Position numbers and translations under genes: made by a program. DNA of 64,000 nt from CABZJG01 sp965659715 (lineage in GTDB: Bacteria > Pseudomonadota > Alphaproteobacteria > Rhodobacterales > Rhodobacteraceae). Of this stretch, positions 52,777 through 61,969 are shown in pieces; position 1 is the first letter of the stretch, and each line of letters starts with the position of its first letter. Where the stretch lies: contig CBFHXE010000005.1 of assembly GCA_965659715.1 (NCBI GenBank), forward strand, positions 1-64,000, read 5' to 3'. The notes beneath the pieces are model-generated. The model did not search any database. It saw nothing but the letters and a program-made list of their open reading frames with translations, and was not told the origin of the DNA.

Positions 52777-55700
52777 TTATTTTTCTGCAAAATATCCACC
52801 ACCACCAGGCGTGTGCATGATAAACACATCGCCCTCGCGCATCTGTGCAGCGTCATTGCCCTGCAGCTTTTCCAACGCCCCATCGTGCCGCGCGATCATG
52901 TTTTCTCCGCATTTTCCTGCGCCGCCGCCCATGGATCCGGCGGGCTCAGTAACGCGGTGAGATGATAAAACAGTCACTGTCATCGGTTCCAAGAAGGCGA
53001 GCTTACGGGTGATGCCATCGCCGCCCCTCCACGCCCCTTGGCCGCCCGATCTGCGGCGAATAGAAAATTCATCAACCCGTACTGGAAAGCGGCTTTCTAG
53101 CACTTCGGGATCTGTCATTCGGGTGTTGGTCATGTGGCTGTGCACAGCGCTGGCGCCGCAAAAATCTGGCCCGGCGCCGGTGCCGCCGCCAATGGTTTCA
53201 TAGTTTTGATAGTGTTCATTGCCATAGACAAAGTTATTCATTGTGCCCTGTGAGCCGGCAATCACGCCCAAAGCGCCGAAGAGTGTGTCCGCGATCGCTT
53301 GGCTTACTTCGGTGTTGCCGGATATCACGGGAGCGGGATAGCGGGGGTTGATCATCGAGCCGTCTGGTATGCGAATATCAAGCGGCTTTAGACAGCCTTC
53401 ATTCATTGGAATATCGGCGCCAACAAGGGTGCGAAAGACATATAAAACCACCGCGCGGCAAATCGAGCGCGGAGCATTGTAATTCTGCCGGTCCTGCGGC
53501 GACGTACCAGTGAAATCAATCACCGCCTTGCGCGCAGATTTATCCACATTGATTTCAACGGCAATCTCGGCGCCGCTGTCCAAAGGATAGCGAAATGAGC
53601 AATCTTTAAGCACATCAAGCACCCGGCGCACGCTTTCCTCGGCATTGTCCTGTACATGCCCCATATAGGCATGCACCACATCCAGTCCAAAATGACCCAC
53701 GGTTTTACGCAGCGCTTCTGCGCCGGTGGCATTGGCGGCAATTTGCGCGCCCAGATCGGCCATATTTTGGTCTATATTACGACAAGGATACCGCGCTGAG
53801 GCCAATAGGTCGCGGGTTTTACTTTCTTGAAACACTCCTTTGCTCACCAATAAAAAATTATCAATCAGCACGCCTTCTTCTTCAATATGGCGGCTGTCGG
53901 GCGGCGCAGAGCCGGGGGTTTTACCGCCGATATCCGCATGATGCCCGCGCGAGGCAACCAGAAAAATAATATCCGTTTCGCTGTCATCAAAAACCGGGGT
54001 GATGACTGTGACATCCGGCAAATGGGTGCCGCCATTGAACGGATTGTTCATCATGAATACATCCCCGGGCCGGATTTTTCCTTCATTTTGGTGCAAAATA
54101 CGACGCACGCTTTCACTCATCGAGCCAAGATGCACAGGCACATGTGGCGCATTGGCCACGAGATCCCCCTCAGGGCCAAAAATTGCGCAGGAAAAGTCGA
54201 GCCGCTCTTTGATGTTTACCGAATAGGCCGTGTTGGCCAATGTGGCCCCCATTTGCTCGGCAATAGACATGAAAAGATTGTTAAACACCTCAAGCATGAC
54301 AGGATCAACCGAAGTTCCAATAGCTTCGGCCCGCTTTATCGGCTCGATGCGTTTTAGCACCAAATTTCCGCCGTCCACAGTTTCTGCCTGCCAGCCCCGA
54401 TCAATCACATTGGTGCCGGTATCTTCAAAGATCACCGCCGGCCCCATGAGTTTTTGCCCTTTTTGCAAGCTGGCGCGGTCAATGAGCGCAACAGGTCGGC
54501 GCGCACCATTTTCATAGAGCTCCATGGCTTTATCAGCGGCGGCTTTGGGACTGCTTTCCACCGAAGCTGAAGCTGACTCTCCCGTGGCCCCGATTGCTTC
54601 CGAACTTAAGAGATCAATAATAAGTTGTTGATATATAGGGACAAAGCCAAACCGTTTGAGATGGGCAGCGTCAAACTCGGACCGCATCTGTGGCTCAGAG
54701 CCGAACGCCACCTCTAAGGTTTGCTGCGAGCCTGCGGTGCGAATATGGGCAATGTGCGACAGCGTGATTTGATCGGGCATAATGCCCTGATCAAGCACTT
54801 CTTGCCGGGTTATGGCCTCGAGCTCGATAAAAATTTCTTCAGCTTGGGCCGTTTGAGAAATATCTTCTGCAAATTGATGCTCGCGCATTGATCTTATATC
54901 GGCCAGACCCATGCCAAAGGCCGACAGCACCCCGGCATAGGGGTGAATAAAGATACTTTTTATCCCAAGAACATCGGCCACTTGGCAGGCATGCTGCCCG
55001 CCTGCGCCGCCAAAACAGTTCAACGTATATTGCGTGACATCATAGCCGCGTTGAACCGAAATCTTTTTAATCGCATTGGCCATGTTTTCGACCGCAATGC
55101 GCAAAAAGCCTTCGGCCAGATCTTCGGCCGATTTTTGCGCCTGACCGGTTTCTACGGCAATTTTTTTGGACAATTGCTCAAACAGATCGCGCACGACTTT
55201 TGGGTCGAGCGGTTGATCGGCATTCGGGCCAAAGACATGTGGAAATTGATCCGGTTGCAATTTGCCCAAAAGCACATTGCAATCCGTCACTGTCAGCGGG
55301 CCGCCGCGGCGGTAACAGGCGGGGCCGGGGTTTGCCCCGGCGCTATGCGGTCCGACCTGCATACGGCCATTTGCAAAGCTCAAAATAGATCCGCCGCCCG
55401 CGGCCACGGTGTGAATGCTCATCATCGGGGCCCGCATCCGCACACCTGCCACTTCGGTTTCAAAGGACCGCTCATAGTCTCCGGCAAAATGGCATACATC
55501 TGTGGATGTGCCGCCCATATCAAACCCGATAAGCTTGTCAAAGCCAGCAGCCTGCGCACTTTTGACCATTCCCACAACGCCGCCCGCAGGGCCGGATAGG
55601 ATGGCGTCTTTGCCTTGAAACAGCCCCGCATCGGTCAACCCGCCATTGGACTGCATGAACATCAAGGCGCCGCCGGACTTAAGCCCGTCGCCCAGCGCAT

Positions 55701-56373
55701 CGCTGACCTGCTGAACATAGCGGCGCAGGATCGGGGAGAGATAGGCGTCGACAACTGTGGTGTCCCCACGCCCGACAAGTTTTATCAACGGGCTGATCTG
55801 GTGGCTGAGGGAGATCTGGGTAAAGCCTACTTGGCGAGCGATTTCTCCAATTTTTTGCTCATGATTGTGAAATCTGTAACTGTGCATCAAAGCTACGGCG
55901 ACCGATCGAAAACCGCTGGCGTAGGCATTGCGGAGACTGTTTCGCACCGCGTCCTCATCCAGAGGGGTAATCACCTCACCCTGCGCTGTTACCCGCTCGG
56001 GGACTTCAACAGCACGTTCATATAACTGTTCCGGCAGCTTGATATTCAGATCAAACAGCTTTGGCCGGTTTTGATAGCCAATGCGCAATAAATCCCCAAG
56101 CCCCTGCGTGATCAGCAAGAGCGTTCGCTCTCCCTTGCGCTCAAGCAACGCATTGGTGGCCACGGTTGTGCCCATTTTAACCGCCGAAATCATATGCTTT
56201 GGGATCGGATCTCCGGGTGCCAGCTTTAATAGTTCTCGGATGCCTTGAACTGCGGCATCTTTATACTGCTCGGGGTTTTCCGATAAAAGCTTATGCGAGT
56301 GCAATGTGCCTTCGGGCGCGCGGCCTACAATATCGGTAAAGGTACCGCCACGGTCTACCCAGAATTGCCACAT
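52777..56373 (-). CDS. 5-oxoprolinase / hydantoinase (fused HyuA and HyuB)
   Basis: This 1198-residue protein fuses the two hydantoinase-type domains: HyuA (about residues 1-680, beginning FWVDRGGTFTDIVG, with LIGFDMGGTSTDVCHF and TVAAGGGSI) and HyuB (about 700-1195, with NPFNGGTHLPDVTV and SRGHHADIGGKTPGS). The fused form is typical of ATP-dependent 5-oxoprolinase, which opens 5-oxoproline to glutamate. N-methylhydantoinase-like activity is possible. AGGAG lies 9 bases before the ATG. It shares the strand with the dimethylglycine dehydrogenase-like gene but has a separate start region. Confidence 0.92.
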   Translation of the reverse strand: MWQFWVDRGGTFTDIVGRAPEGTLHSHKLLSENPEQYKDAAVQGIRELLKLAPGDPIPKHMISAVKMGTTVATNALLERKGERTLLLITQGLGDLLRIGYQNRPKLFDLNIKLPEQLYERAVEVPERVTAQGEVITPLDEDAVRNSLRNAYASGFRSVAVALMHSYRFHNHEQKIGEIARQVGFTQISLSHQISPLIKLVGRGDTTVVDAYLSPILRRYVQQVSDALGDGLKSGGALMFMQSNGGLTDAGLFQGKDAILSGPAGGVVGMVKSAQAAGFDKLIGFDMGGTSTDVCHFAGDYERSFETEVAGVRMRAPMMSIHTVAAGGGSILSFANGRMQVGPHSAGANPGPACYRRGGPLTVTDCNVLLGKLQPDQFPHVFGPNADQPLDPKVVRDLFEQLSKKIAVETGQAQKSAEDLAEGFLRIAVENMANAIKKISVQRGYDVTQYTLNCFGGAGGQHACQVADVLGIKSIFIHPYAGVLSAFGMGLADIRSMREHQFAEDISQTAQAEEIFIELEAITRQEVLDQGIMPDQITLSHIAHIRTAGSQQTLEVAFGSEPQMRSEFDAAHLKRFGFVPIYQQLIIDLLSSEAIGATGESASASVESSPKAAADKAMELYENGARRPVALIDRASLQKGQKLMGPAVIFEDTGTNVIDRGWQAETVDGGNLVLKRIEPIKRAEAIGTSVDPVMLEVFNNLFMSIAEQMGATLANTAYSVNIKERLDFSCAIFGPEGDLVANAPHVPVHLGSMSESVRRILHQNEGKIRPGDVFMMNNPFNGGTHLPDVTVITPVFDDSETDIIFLVASRGHHADIGGKTPGSAPPDSRHIEEEGVLIDNFLLVSKGVFQESKTRDLLASARYPCRNIDQNMADLGAQIAANATGAEALRKTVGHFGLDVVHAYMGHVQDNAEESVRRVLDVLKDCSFRYPLDSGAEIAVEINVDKSARKAVIDFTGTSPQDRQNYNAPRSICRAVVLYVFRTLVGADIPMNEGCLKPLDIRIPDGSMINPRYPAPVISGNTEVSQAIADTLFGALGVIAGSQGTMNNFVYGNEHYQNYETIGGGTGAGPDFCGASAVHSHMTNTRMTDPEVLESRFPVRVDEFSIRRRSGGQGAWRGGDGITRKLAFLEPMTVTVLSSHRVTEPAGSMGGGAGKCGENMIARHDGALEKLQGNDAAQMREGDVFIMHTPGGGGYFAEK

Positions 56374-56527
56374 CAGTCAGGTCTCCTTTGATCGCAAAGA
56401 TCTTTACCCTTGCGACCGTGATACGTGTCTATGCTTTACTGTCAATAGAACAGTGATGGCACCCCCAATGCGATGTCGGGGACAGCCAAAAAAAGAGCGA
56501 ACTGCAAAGGTAATCTTTACCAACGGT

Positions 56528-57833
56528 TCAAATTGGACGAATCTTGAGTTCCGTGATCCGGTTGGCTTCGCGGCCTGTGACCTCAAAGCGAAAGCCGTGA
56601 AAGCTAAACACCTGACCAATGCTTGGGATCATCTGGGCTTCATGCATCACCAAACCGGCTATGGTATTGGCCTCTTCGTCGGGCAGGCTCCATTCGGTGG
56701 CGCGATTGAAATCCCGAATGGTCATTGTGCCTTCGACCAGAAAATGACCATCTTCTGATTTTGCGATCGGGTCTTCGTCGCTTTCATCAAATTCATCGGT
56801 AATTTCACCGACGATTTCCTCCAGAATATCTTCTAGAGTGATCAAACCCTCCAGGCTTCCATATTCATCAACCACCAATGCAAAATGTGTGTGTCGATGC
56901 AAAAACTGGCGCATTTGATCATCAAGTGCAGTGGTGTCGGGAACAAAATACGGCTCCATCGCCACTTCGCGGATATCAAATCCTTCAAGCGCCTGCAGCG
57001 GTTGGTTGGTTTCGCTCACGATGCGGTACATTGTGCGGGCCAAATCTTTGGCATGGATGACGCCGATAATGTTCTCGGGTTCGTTTTTATAGACCGGTAG
57101 CCGTGTATGGTTGCTTTCCAAACATTGGTTCAAAATGGCCATCGGCGTTTGATCAGCGTCAATCATTTCAATGCTGGATCGGTGCAGCATGATTTCCTCA
57201 ACGGTGCGGTCAGACAAATCAAGCGCGCCTAAAATGCGGTCGCGGTCCTCTTTTTCCACGACGCCTTCGGAATGGCCCAGTTTAAGAGCGCCTGCGATTT
57301 CATCGCGCACGGCATGAATTTGCTGATTTGCGTCGGTTTTCACCCCGAATATCCGCAAAACCCCCCGCACCAGCANNNNNNNNNNAGACAATCGGTGCAA
57401 AAATAGCTGTAATTAATTGAATAGGGCGGCTGGCCCGCGCGGCGGCTGTTTCCGCATTGGTGATTGCATAGGATTTTGGCAGAACTTCTGCAAAAATCAA
57501 AATCAACAGCGTCATAACCAAAGTTGCAAGCGCAATGCCGGATTCGCCAAACAGCCGCGTGAACAGCGCGGTTGCCAGTGAGGTGGCTAAAATATTGACA
57601 AGATTATTGCCCAGCAGAACTGATCCGATCAGGCGTTCATTGTCTTCGGTGATATGCAGCGCGCGCTGCGCACCGCGCGAGCCTTTGTCTGCCAAAGATC
57701 GCAGCTTGGCCCGTGACGCCGCCGTGAGCGCCGTTTCGCTGCCAGAAAAAAAGCCTGAAAGCACCAGCAAGCCTAGGATCGCAACCACTGTGATCCAAAA
57801 AGCTGTGTCATTCATCAAAGATGTCGGTTCCAT
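56528..57833 (-). CDS. CorC/TlyC-like membrane protein with CBS domains (interrupted by gap)
   Basis: This protein of about 434 residues has an N-terminal DUF21/CNNM membrane domain (VVAILGLLVLSGFFSGSETALT, SVLLGNNLVNILATSLATAL), two CBS domains and a C-terminal CorC/HlyC domain. It belongs to the magnesium/cobalt-efflux CNNM-like group, often annotated as hemolysin. A run of 10 N (57376-57385) breaks the frame; homology continues from FAPIV to LVRGVLRIFGVKTD, so the gap size is wrong and the gene is probably intact. The start at 57833 (MEPTSLMNDT) has GAGG upstream and avoids overlap with the divergent gene. A perfect inverted repeat lies just upstream. Confidence 0.85.
57376..57385. other. 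Assembly gap (10 N) inside the CorC/TlyC-like gene
   Basis: The reading frame is restored only if the number of missing bases is a multiple of three, so a 10-base gap is a placeholder and causes an artificial frameshift. Confidence 0.95.
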
Positions 57834-57850
57834 TTTCCTCAGTTCAGTAT

Positions 57851-57868
57851 TAACAGTCCTGACTGTTA
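57851..57868. promoter_or_regulatory. Perfect 18-bp inverted repeat between divergent genes
   Basis: TAACAGTC (57851-57858), a CT spacer and GACTGTTA (57861-57868). The arms match exactly. It sits between the CorC/TlyC-like gene and the phosphoesterase-like gene, 18 bases upstream of the former and 37 upstream of the latter. It looks like the binding site of a dimeric regulator. Confidence 0.6.
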
Positions 57869-57904
57869 TGGGGTTTCCGCGTCTGCGGATCAAGGGATCA
57901 TCAG

Positions 57905-58720
57905 ATGGAATATATCGATTTGGGCGCGCGCGATGAGCCAGTGTTGCTATTTCGCGGCAGCTATTCGAATGTCCATGCAACGCGCGCCATGTTGGATTGG
58001 GCCACTGCGCATAAAATCGTGGATGATCATCGTATTATGATGGGCGATTCTGTGGCTTACTGTGCGCAGCCAAACGAAACAGTTGATTTAATCCGTACAT
58101 CTGGCGCGGCTATGGTGGCTGGAATCTGTGAAAAACAACTGGCCACTGACGCGCAAGACTGCGGCTGTGGATTTGAAGAGGGTAGTTTATGCGATCGGCT
58201 GTCTGCTGGCTGGTGCAGCTTTGCAAATGGGCAGTTGCGCGCCGATCTGCGCTGCTGGATGACGACTTTACCTGATATAATTACCTTTACCCATCAAGGA
58301 TTGCTCGCAGCCGTTATTCACGGCGAGGTAAGTGATATTGCACGTTTTTTATGGCCCAATTCGCCCCAATCGGAATTTGAAACTGAAATCAAATTGCTTC
58401 GGCATTATGTGGGTGACGTCGATCTGGTGGTTGCAGGGCATTGCGGATTTGCATTTACCCGTCAAATTGGACCTGTGACCTGGATCAATGCGGGTGCCAT
58501 TGGGATGCCTGGGCATTGCGGTGATCCGCGCACCCGATTTGCCGTTCTTGAAAACCAAAAACCACAGTTTCATCATCTTTCTTATGACCATTACGCGGCA
58601 TCGCAGGCCATTAAGGACGCGGGTTTACATCAAGGCTATCACAAAAGTTTGGTTGACGGCTATTGGCCCTCGGAAGAGGTTTTACCGGCTGAGCTGCGCC
58701 GCGAGCTTGCCATAGGATGA
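57905..58720 (+). CDS. Metallophosphoesterase-fold protein with missing metal ligands
   Basis: This 271-residue protein resembles a roseobacter group of calcineurin-like phosphoesterases of the YfcE type, in order and in stretches such as MMGDSVAYCAQP, GFEEGSLCDRLSAGW, VIHGEVSDIARFLWP and WINAGAIGMPGHCGDP. Several canonical metal-site motifs are changed: the first D-x-H is absent (GSYSN), GNHE reads GICE, and GHTH reads GHCG. It may therefore bind a different cofactor or be inactive. The ATG at 57905 has no strong ribosome site. Its 3' end overlaps convergent xerD by 61 bases. Confidence 0.75.
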   Translation: MEYIDLGARDEPVLLFRGSYSNVHATRAMLDWATAHKIVDDHRIMMGDSVAYCAQPNETVDLIRTSGAAMVAGICEKQLATDAQDCGCGFEEGSLCDRLSAGWCSFANGQLRADLRCWMTTLPDIITFTHQGLLAAVIHGEVSDIARFLWPNSPQSEFETEIKLLRHYVGDVDLVVAGHCGFAFTRQIGPVTWINAGAIGMPGHCGDPRTRFAVLENQKPQFHHLSYDHYAASQAIKDAGLHQGYHKSLVDGYWPSEEVLPAELRRELAIG

Positions 58721-59628
58721 TTATTAAGCACCAGATCGCGTAGACGGGTTTCCAGAACATGGGTGTATATTTCAGTGGTAGAGATGTCACTGTGGCCAAG
58801 CAGGGTCTGTATGACGCGCAAATCCGCCCCGTTTGACAACAGATGCGTGGCAAAAGCATGGCGAATGGTATGCGGCGTCACTTTGTTGGGATCAATATTG
58901 GCGAGAACGGCCCATGCTTTGATCCGCAGATAAAACCAGTGCCGGGTAAAATGGCCCAATTTGCCCCGCGATGGGAATAAATAAACTGAAACTGTACGGC
59001 CCTGCTTTTTAGCCAGCGCGTCATTTAGATCGCGCAGCGCAAGCCATGCTGCCAAAGCCTTTTTTGCCGGAGGCGATAGCGGAACAAGTCGTTCTTTGTC
59101 GCCCTTTCCGCGGATTAAAAGCATCGAAGGATCGCCGCGAGCGCTGGAGATTGGTAGCGCCATCAACTCGCTCACCCGCATCCCTGTGGCGTAAAGAAGC
59201 TGCATTAAACAGCTGTCGCGGGCCCGCGCTTCATTGGTTTTTCCCGCCGTCTCAGCGGCGTTCAATAGCAGATCAACCTCGTCCATGCTAAGGGTTTTTG
59301 GCAAATGCTTGCTGCGGCCCGGACCCGAAATTTGCACTGTCGGGTTATCGTCCCGCCAGCTTTCTTCAACTGCAAATCGGTAAAACTGTTTCACCGCAGA
59401 CAGGCGTCTGGCACGGGTTGCGCTGGCAAGACCTATTTGGTTTAGTTGCGTCAGATAGGCCTCGATCTGGGGCTGTTTGAGTCGCAAAAGCCTTTGGTTG
59501 TTATTTGCAGCCCAGTCGGAAAAATCTCTTAGATCACGGGCATAGGCGCTGATGGTATTTTTTGCCGCACCTGCCTCGGCTGACTTAGCGTCTAAAAAAT
59601 CTGCAATACGCCGTCGGTCTTTATCCAT
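58660..59628 (-). CDS. xerD: Tyrosine recombinase XerD
   Basis: This 322-residue site-specific recombinase, with XerC, resolves chromosome dimers at dif. The N-terminal SAM-like domain is followed by the catalytic domain with TGMRVSEL (Arg), RGKGDKERLVPL (Lys), HTIRHAFATHLL (His and Arg), LGHSDISTTEIY (His) and the nucleophile Tyr in EIYTHV. The ATG at 59628 shares one base with the upstream stop (TGATG), so it is coupled to the 510-residue gene. A TTG codon just before is a less likely start. No phage or integrative element surrounds it, so chromosomal XerD is favoured over an integrase; XerC is an alternative. Confidence 0.92.
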   Translation of the reverse strand: MDKDRRRIADFLDAKSAEAGAAKNTISAYARDLRDFSDWAANNNQRLLRLKQPQIEAYLTQLNQIGLASATRARRLSAVKQFYRFAVEESWRDDNPTVQISGPGRSKHLPKTLSMDEVDLLLNAAETAGKTNEARARDSCLMQLLYATGMRVSELMALPISSARGDPSMLLIRGKGDKERLVPLSPPAKKALAAWLALRDLNDALAKKQGRTVSVYLFPSRGKLGHFTRHWFYLRIKAWAVLANIDPNKVTPHTIRHAFATHLLSNGADLRVIQTLLGHSDISTTEIYTHVLETRLRDLVLNNHPMASSRRSSAGKTSSEGQ

Positions 59629-61160
59629 CAATTCGCCAATAGCACAAGCGCAAGCGTCGCGCGTCGCGCGGTATCTTCTAATCCGATAAGCCTCAAACTG
59701 GACAAAGCCTCAAGTAGATCCTGAAGATCCCCTGATGCACCTTTTTCAAACTGTATCATAGCGTTCAAAATGACTTCACCCAATTTGCCTTGGCTCATCA
59801 ACTGATTAACCGAATAAGGAACACGGGGAACATTAAAGGCATCCTGTATGGTTTTTTCAAATTCGCTTTTGGGGCTAAAAGTAGAAAAGTCGCCTGTGGC
59901 AATCGCAACCAAAAACGCGTCCTGCTCAGACATTGGAGAAATTACTTGTGCAGCGGTTTCATAGCTTGGTGATAAAAGTGCAATTTTTGCAGCCAGTTGA
60001 GCGGCACCGCCGCCTAGGTCTGCAGATAGAAGACGTGCTGAAAAAATTCGTGAAATTGGGGCAGCGAGCGGTGTTGCGCCCAATAGCTGCCAAGCCTCAG
60101 CAAGGTTCAAAGCAATCGCCGAAGCATTTTCACCAAGCAAAGCTTGATCTAGGTTTTGTATGACCGAAATACGGTCCCAAATACCGCCTGATGCAGCAGG
60201 CTCATTGTCTGTATAAATTCCCAAGAAGCGGTTATCACCCAAAGCCCCAAACTCAATAAGGCGCTCTGCCGCTTGTAATTGCGCTTTCCAACCATGTTCA
60301 CCGGAAAGATCGCTGACCGCAAACGCGCGCGGCATAGACGCGGCGGCCAACGGTTCGCCAATTGCCTCATAAAGTCGAAATTCCAATGGCGTGGGCGCAC
60401 TCGAGGGCGGCAATTGGATTGCCAGCGTGTCAAAAACTTCATCTTCCAGAAAAAGCTGTATCAAAGCAGTTTTGCGCGCCGAAAGCGTTCCCAAAGCCGA
60501 GGTCGTATCAAGCATCAAAGTTGCTGTGAGCCAATCCCCACGTCGCGCAAGACAGTAAATCCGTGCATCGTCATGAGGATAAGATGGCCCCAATTGTAAA
60601 ACCTGATCACAGGCCGGCTGGAGCGTGTCGCTCAGCAGGCTTAGATCAAACAGTAGTGGAACCAAAGGCGCGGGCAGGGGGGCGGCACGCTCTACAAGTG
60701 CTAGCGCCGGATCTATCGCGCCATAGTCGATTAGTTTCTCTAGCCGTGCCGCAAAGAAGGTAAATTTACCTTCACTGTCGCTTGGGGCGTCGCCTTCTGC
60801 CAAAAGAACGCGCATGGTCAGGCTTTGGATGGCCGGGTTATGGCTAACGGGCAGGTTGCCCAACAAAGTGACAAGATCTTTTGTGCTGCTGTTGTGCCAC
60901 ATAGTCAGTGGAAAGCCGGTGACAGAGGGCGGCAGCAGCCCAACAGAGTCACTTTGGATTTCACTTAGGGTGCTGACTTCGATATCTGGCCGATTTACCG
61001 AGCTGGAAACAGGTGGTTCGATTGGTTTGGCTTGTTTTTGGCCGGGTTCGGATGCCGGTCCAAGGCGCTGTTCATCAAGCCAATCTATTGCCGACAGCGG
61101 AGTTTCAGCCGCCAAATAACCGGGTAGCAGCAAGGCAATGGCAAAAAACCTAGCTTTCAT
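59628..61160 (-). CDS. Conserved hypothetical exported protein, unknown function
   Basis: I do not recognise this 510-residue protein. It begins with a signal peptide (about residues 1-18, ending GYLAAETPL), followed by a Pro/Ser-rich linker and a mostly helical remainder rich in Leu and Ala, with segments such as LALVERAAPLPAPLVPLLF that could be solenoid repeats. It is encoded between a 49-residue membrane protein (start overlaps its stop) and xerD (stop overlaps its start). This linkage suggests a shared transcript, but a functional link to Xer recombination is not shown. A periplasmic scaffold role is possible. Confidence 0.7.
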   Translation of the reverse strand: MKARFFAIALLLPGYLAAETPLSAIDWLDEQRLGPASEPGQKQAKPIEPPVSSSVNRPDIEVSTLSEIQSDSVGLLPPSVTGFPLTMWHNSSTKDLVTLLGNLPVSHNPAIQSLTMRVLLAEGDAPSDSEGKFTFFAARLEKLIDYGAIDPALALVERAAPLPAPLVPLLFDLSLLSDTLQPACDQVLQLGPSYPHDDARIYCLARRGDWLTATLMLDTTSALGTLSARKTALIQLFLEDEVFDTLAIQLPPSSAPTPLEFRLYEAIGEPLAAASMPRAFAVSDLSGEHGWKAQLQAAERLIEFGALGDNRFLGIYTDNEPAASGGIWDRISVIQNLDQALLGENASAIALNLAEAWQLLGATPLAAPISRIFSARLLSADLGGGAAQLAAKIALLSPSYETAAQVISPMSEQDAFLVAIATGDFSTFSPKSEFEKTIQDAFNVPRVPYSVNQLMSQGKLGEVILNAMIQFEKGASGDLQDLLEALSSLRLIGLEDTARRATLALVLLAN

Positions 61161-61299
61161 TCAGAATCACTGGCTCCTGCGTTAACGTGCGTATCGGATC
61201 AAAAGAAACCCCGAAGTAGGGCCCGATATAGGCATATATCACAAGGGCAATACAACATATAACGACAAAAATAGAAAACCATTTTAGAAAACGTCCCAT
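61150..61299 (-). CDS. Small membrane protein, 49 residues
   Basis: A short open frame begins MGRFLKWFSIFVVICC and contains one hydrophobic helix (about residues 6-30), then a short polar tail (DPIRTLTQEPVILNES). AAGGG lies 7 bases before the ATG. Its stop overlaps the start of the 510-residue exported protein by 11 bases (61150-61160), which indicates translational coupling. It lies divergent to aroK. No family is recognised; it may be an accessory of the adjoining exported protein. Confidence 0.7.
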   Translation of the reverse strand: MGRFLKWFSIFVVICCIALVIYAYIGPYFGVSFDPIRTLTQEPVILNES

Positions 61300-61417
61300 T
61301 GATCACCCTTTGTCTTTTGGCACTCATCTGTTCGCTTTATATATGGCTTTTTGCCTAAGATCACGTCATTCAATAAGATCAATTGCAATTTAGCGGTAGA
61401 TTGCCAATAAGAAGCGA

Positions 61418-61969
61418 ATGACATTGGTTCTAAATAAAACAGTTGCGCTGATCGGTATGATGGGGGCGGGCAAAACAGCGGTAGGTAAAGCCATTGCCGC
61501 GCGTTTACACGCACCGTTTATCGATTCTGATAGTGAAATTGAACGTGCAGCCAATATGAGCATTGCCGAAATCTTTGAGCGTGACGGAGAAGCTTTTTTC
61601 AGAGAAAAAGAAAGCCAGATTATCAAGCGCCTGATTGAGGGGGAAAAATGTATTCTGTCCACTGGTGGCGGCGCTTTCTTGGCGGAGCATAATCGCCAAT
61701 TGATCCATGAAAAAGGCGCCTCTGTTTGGCTTAATGCAGACCTAGACGTGCTTTGGGGGCGGGTCAAAAACAACCCAAGCCGTCCGCTTTTGCAAACGGA
61801 AAACCCGTTTCAAGCCCTGTCTAAACTATATTCAGAACGAAAACCCATCTATGCTCTGGCTGATTTGTCGATTGAATCCGGAGCTCAGATCAGTGTAGAT
61901 GATATGGCCGATAAGGTGATATCAACCCTATTAAACCGCCCGGATATCCTAGAGAGGCAAGATGGTTGA
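61418..61969 (+). CDS. aroK: Shikimate kinase
   Basis: This 183-residue P-loop kinase phosphorylates shikimate at O3 in aromatic amino acid synthesis. The Walker A motif is GMMGAGKTAVG; shikimate-binding and lid features such as FIDSDSEIERAANMSIAEIF, LSTGGGAFL and NPSRPLLQ are present. AAGAAG precedes the ATG at 61418. The stop overlaps aroB by 8 bases, the widespread aroK-aroB arrangement. Confidence 0.95.
   Translation: MTLVLNKTVALIGMMGAGKTAVGKAIAARLHAPFIDSDSEIERAANMSIAEIFERDGEAFFREKESQIIKRLIEGEKCILSTGGGAFLAEHNRQLIHEKGASVWLNADLDVLWGRVKNNPSRPLLQTENPFQALSKLYSERKPIYALADLSIESGAQISVDDMADKVISTLLNRPDILERQDG

Noticed and set aside
54943..55599. 218-codon open frame on the plus strand within the 5-oxoprolinase gene
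   Set aside because: Antisense shadow of a strongly supported gene, with no ribosome site and no recognisable domain.
58660..59628. XerD-like gene as a mobile-element integrase
   Set aside because: No attachment repeats, tRNA junction, transposase or phage genes nearby; the sequence fits chromosomal XerD and is chained to host genes.
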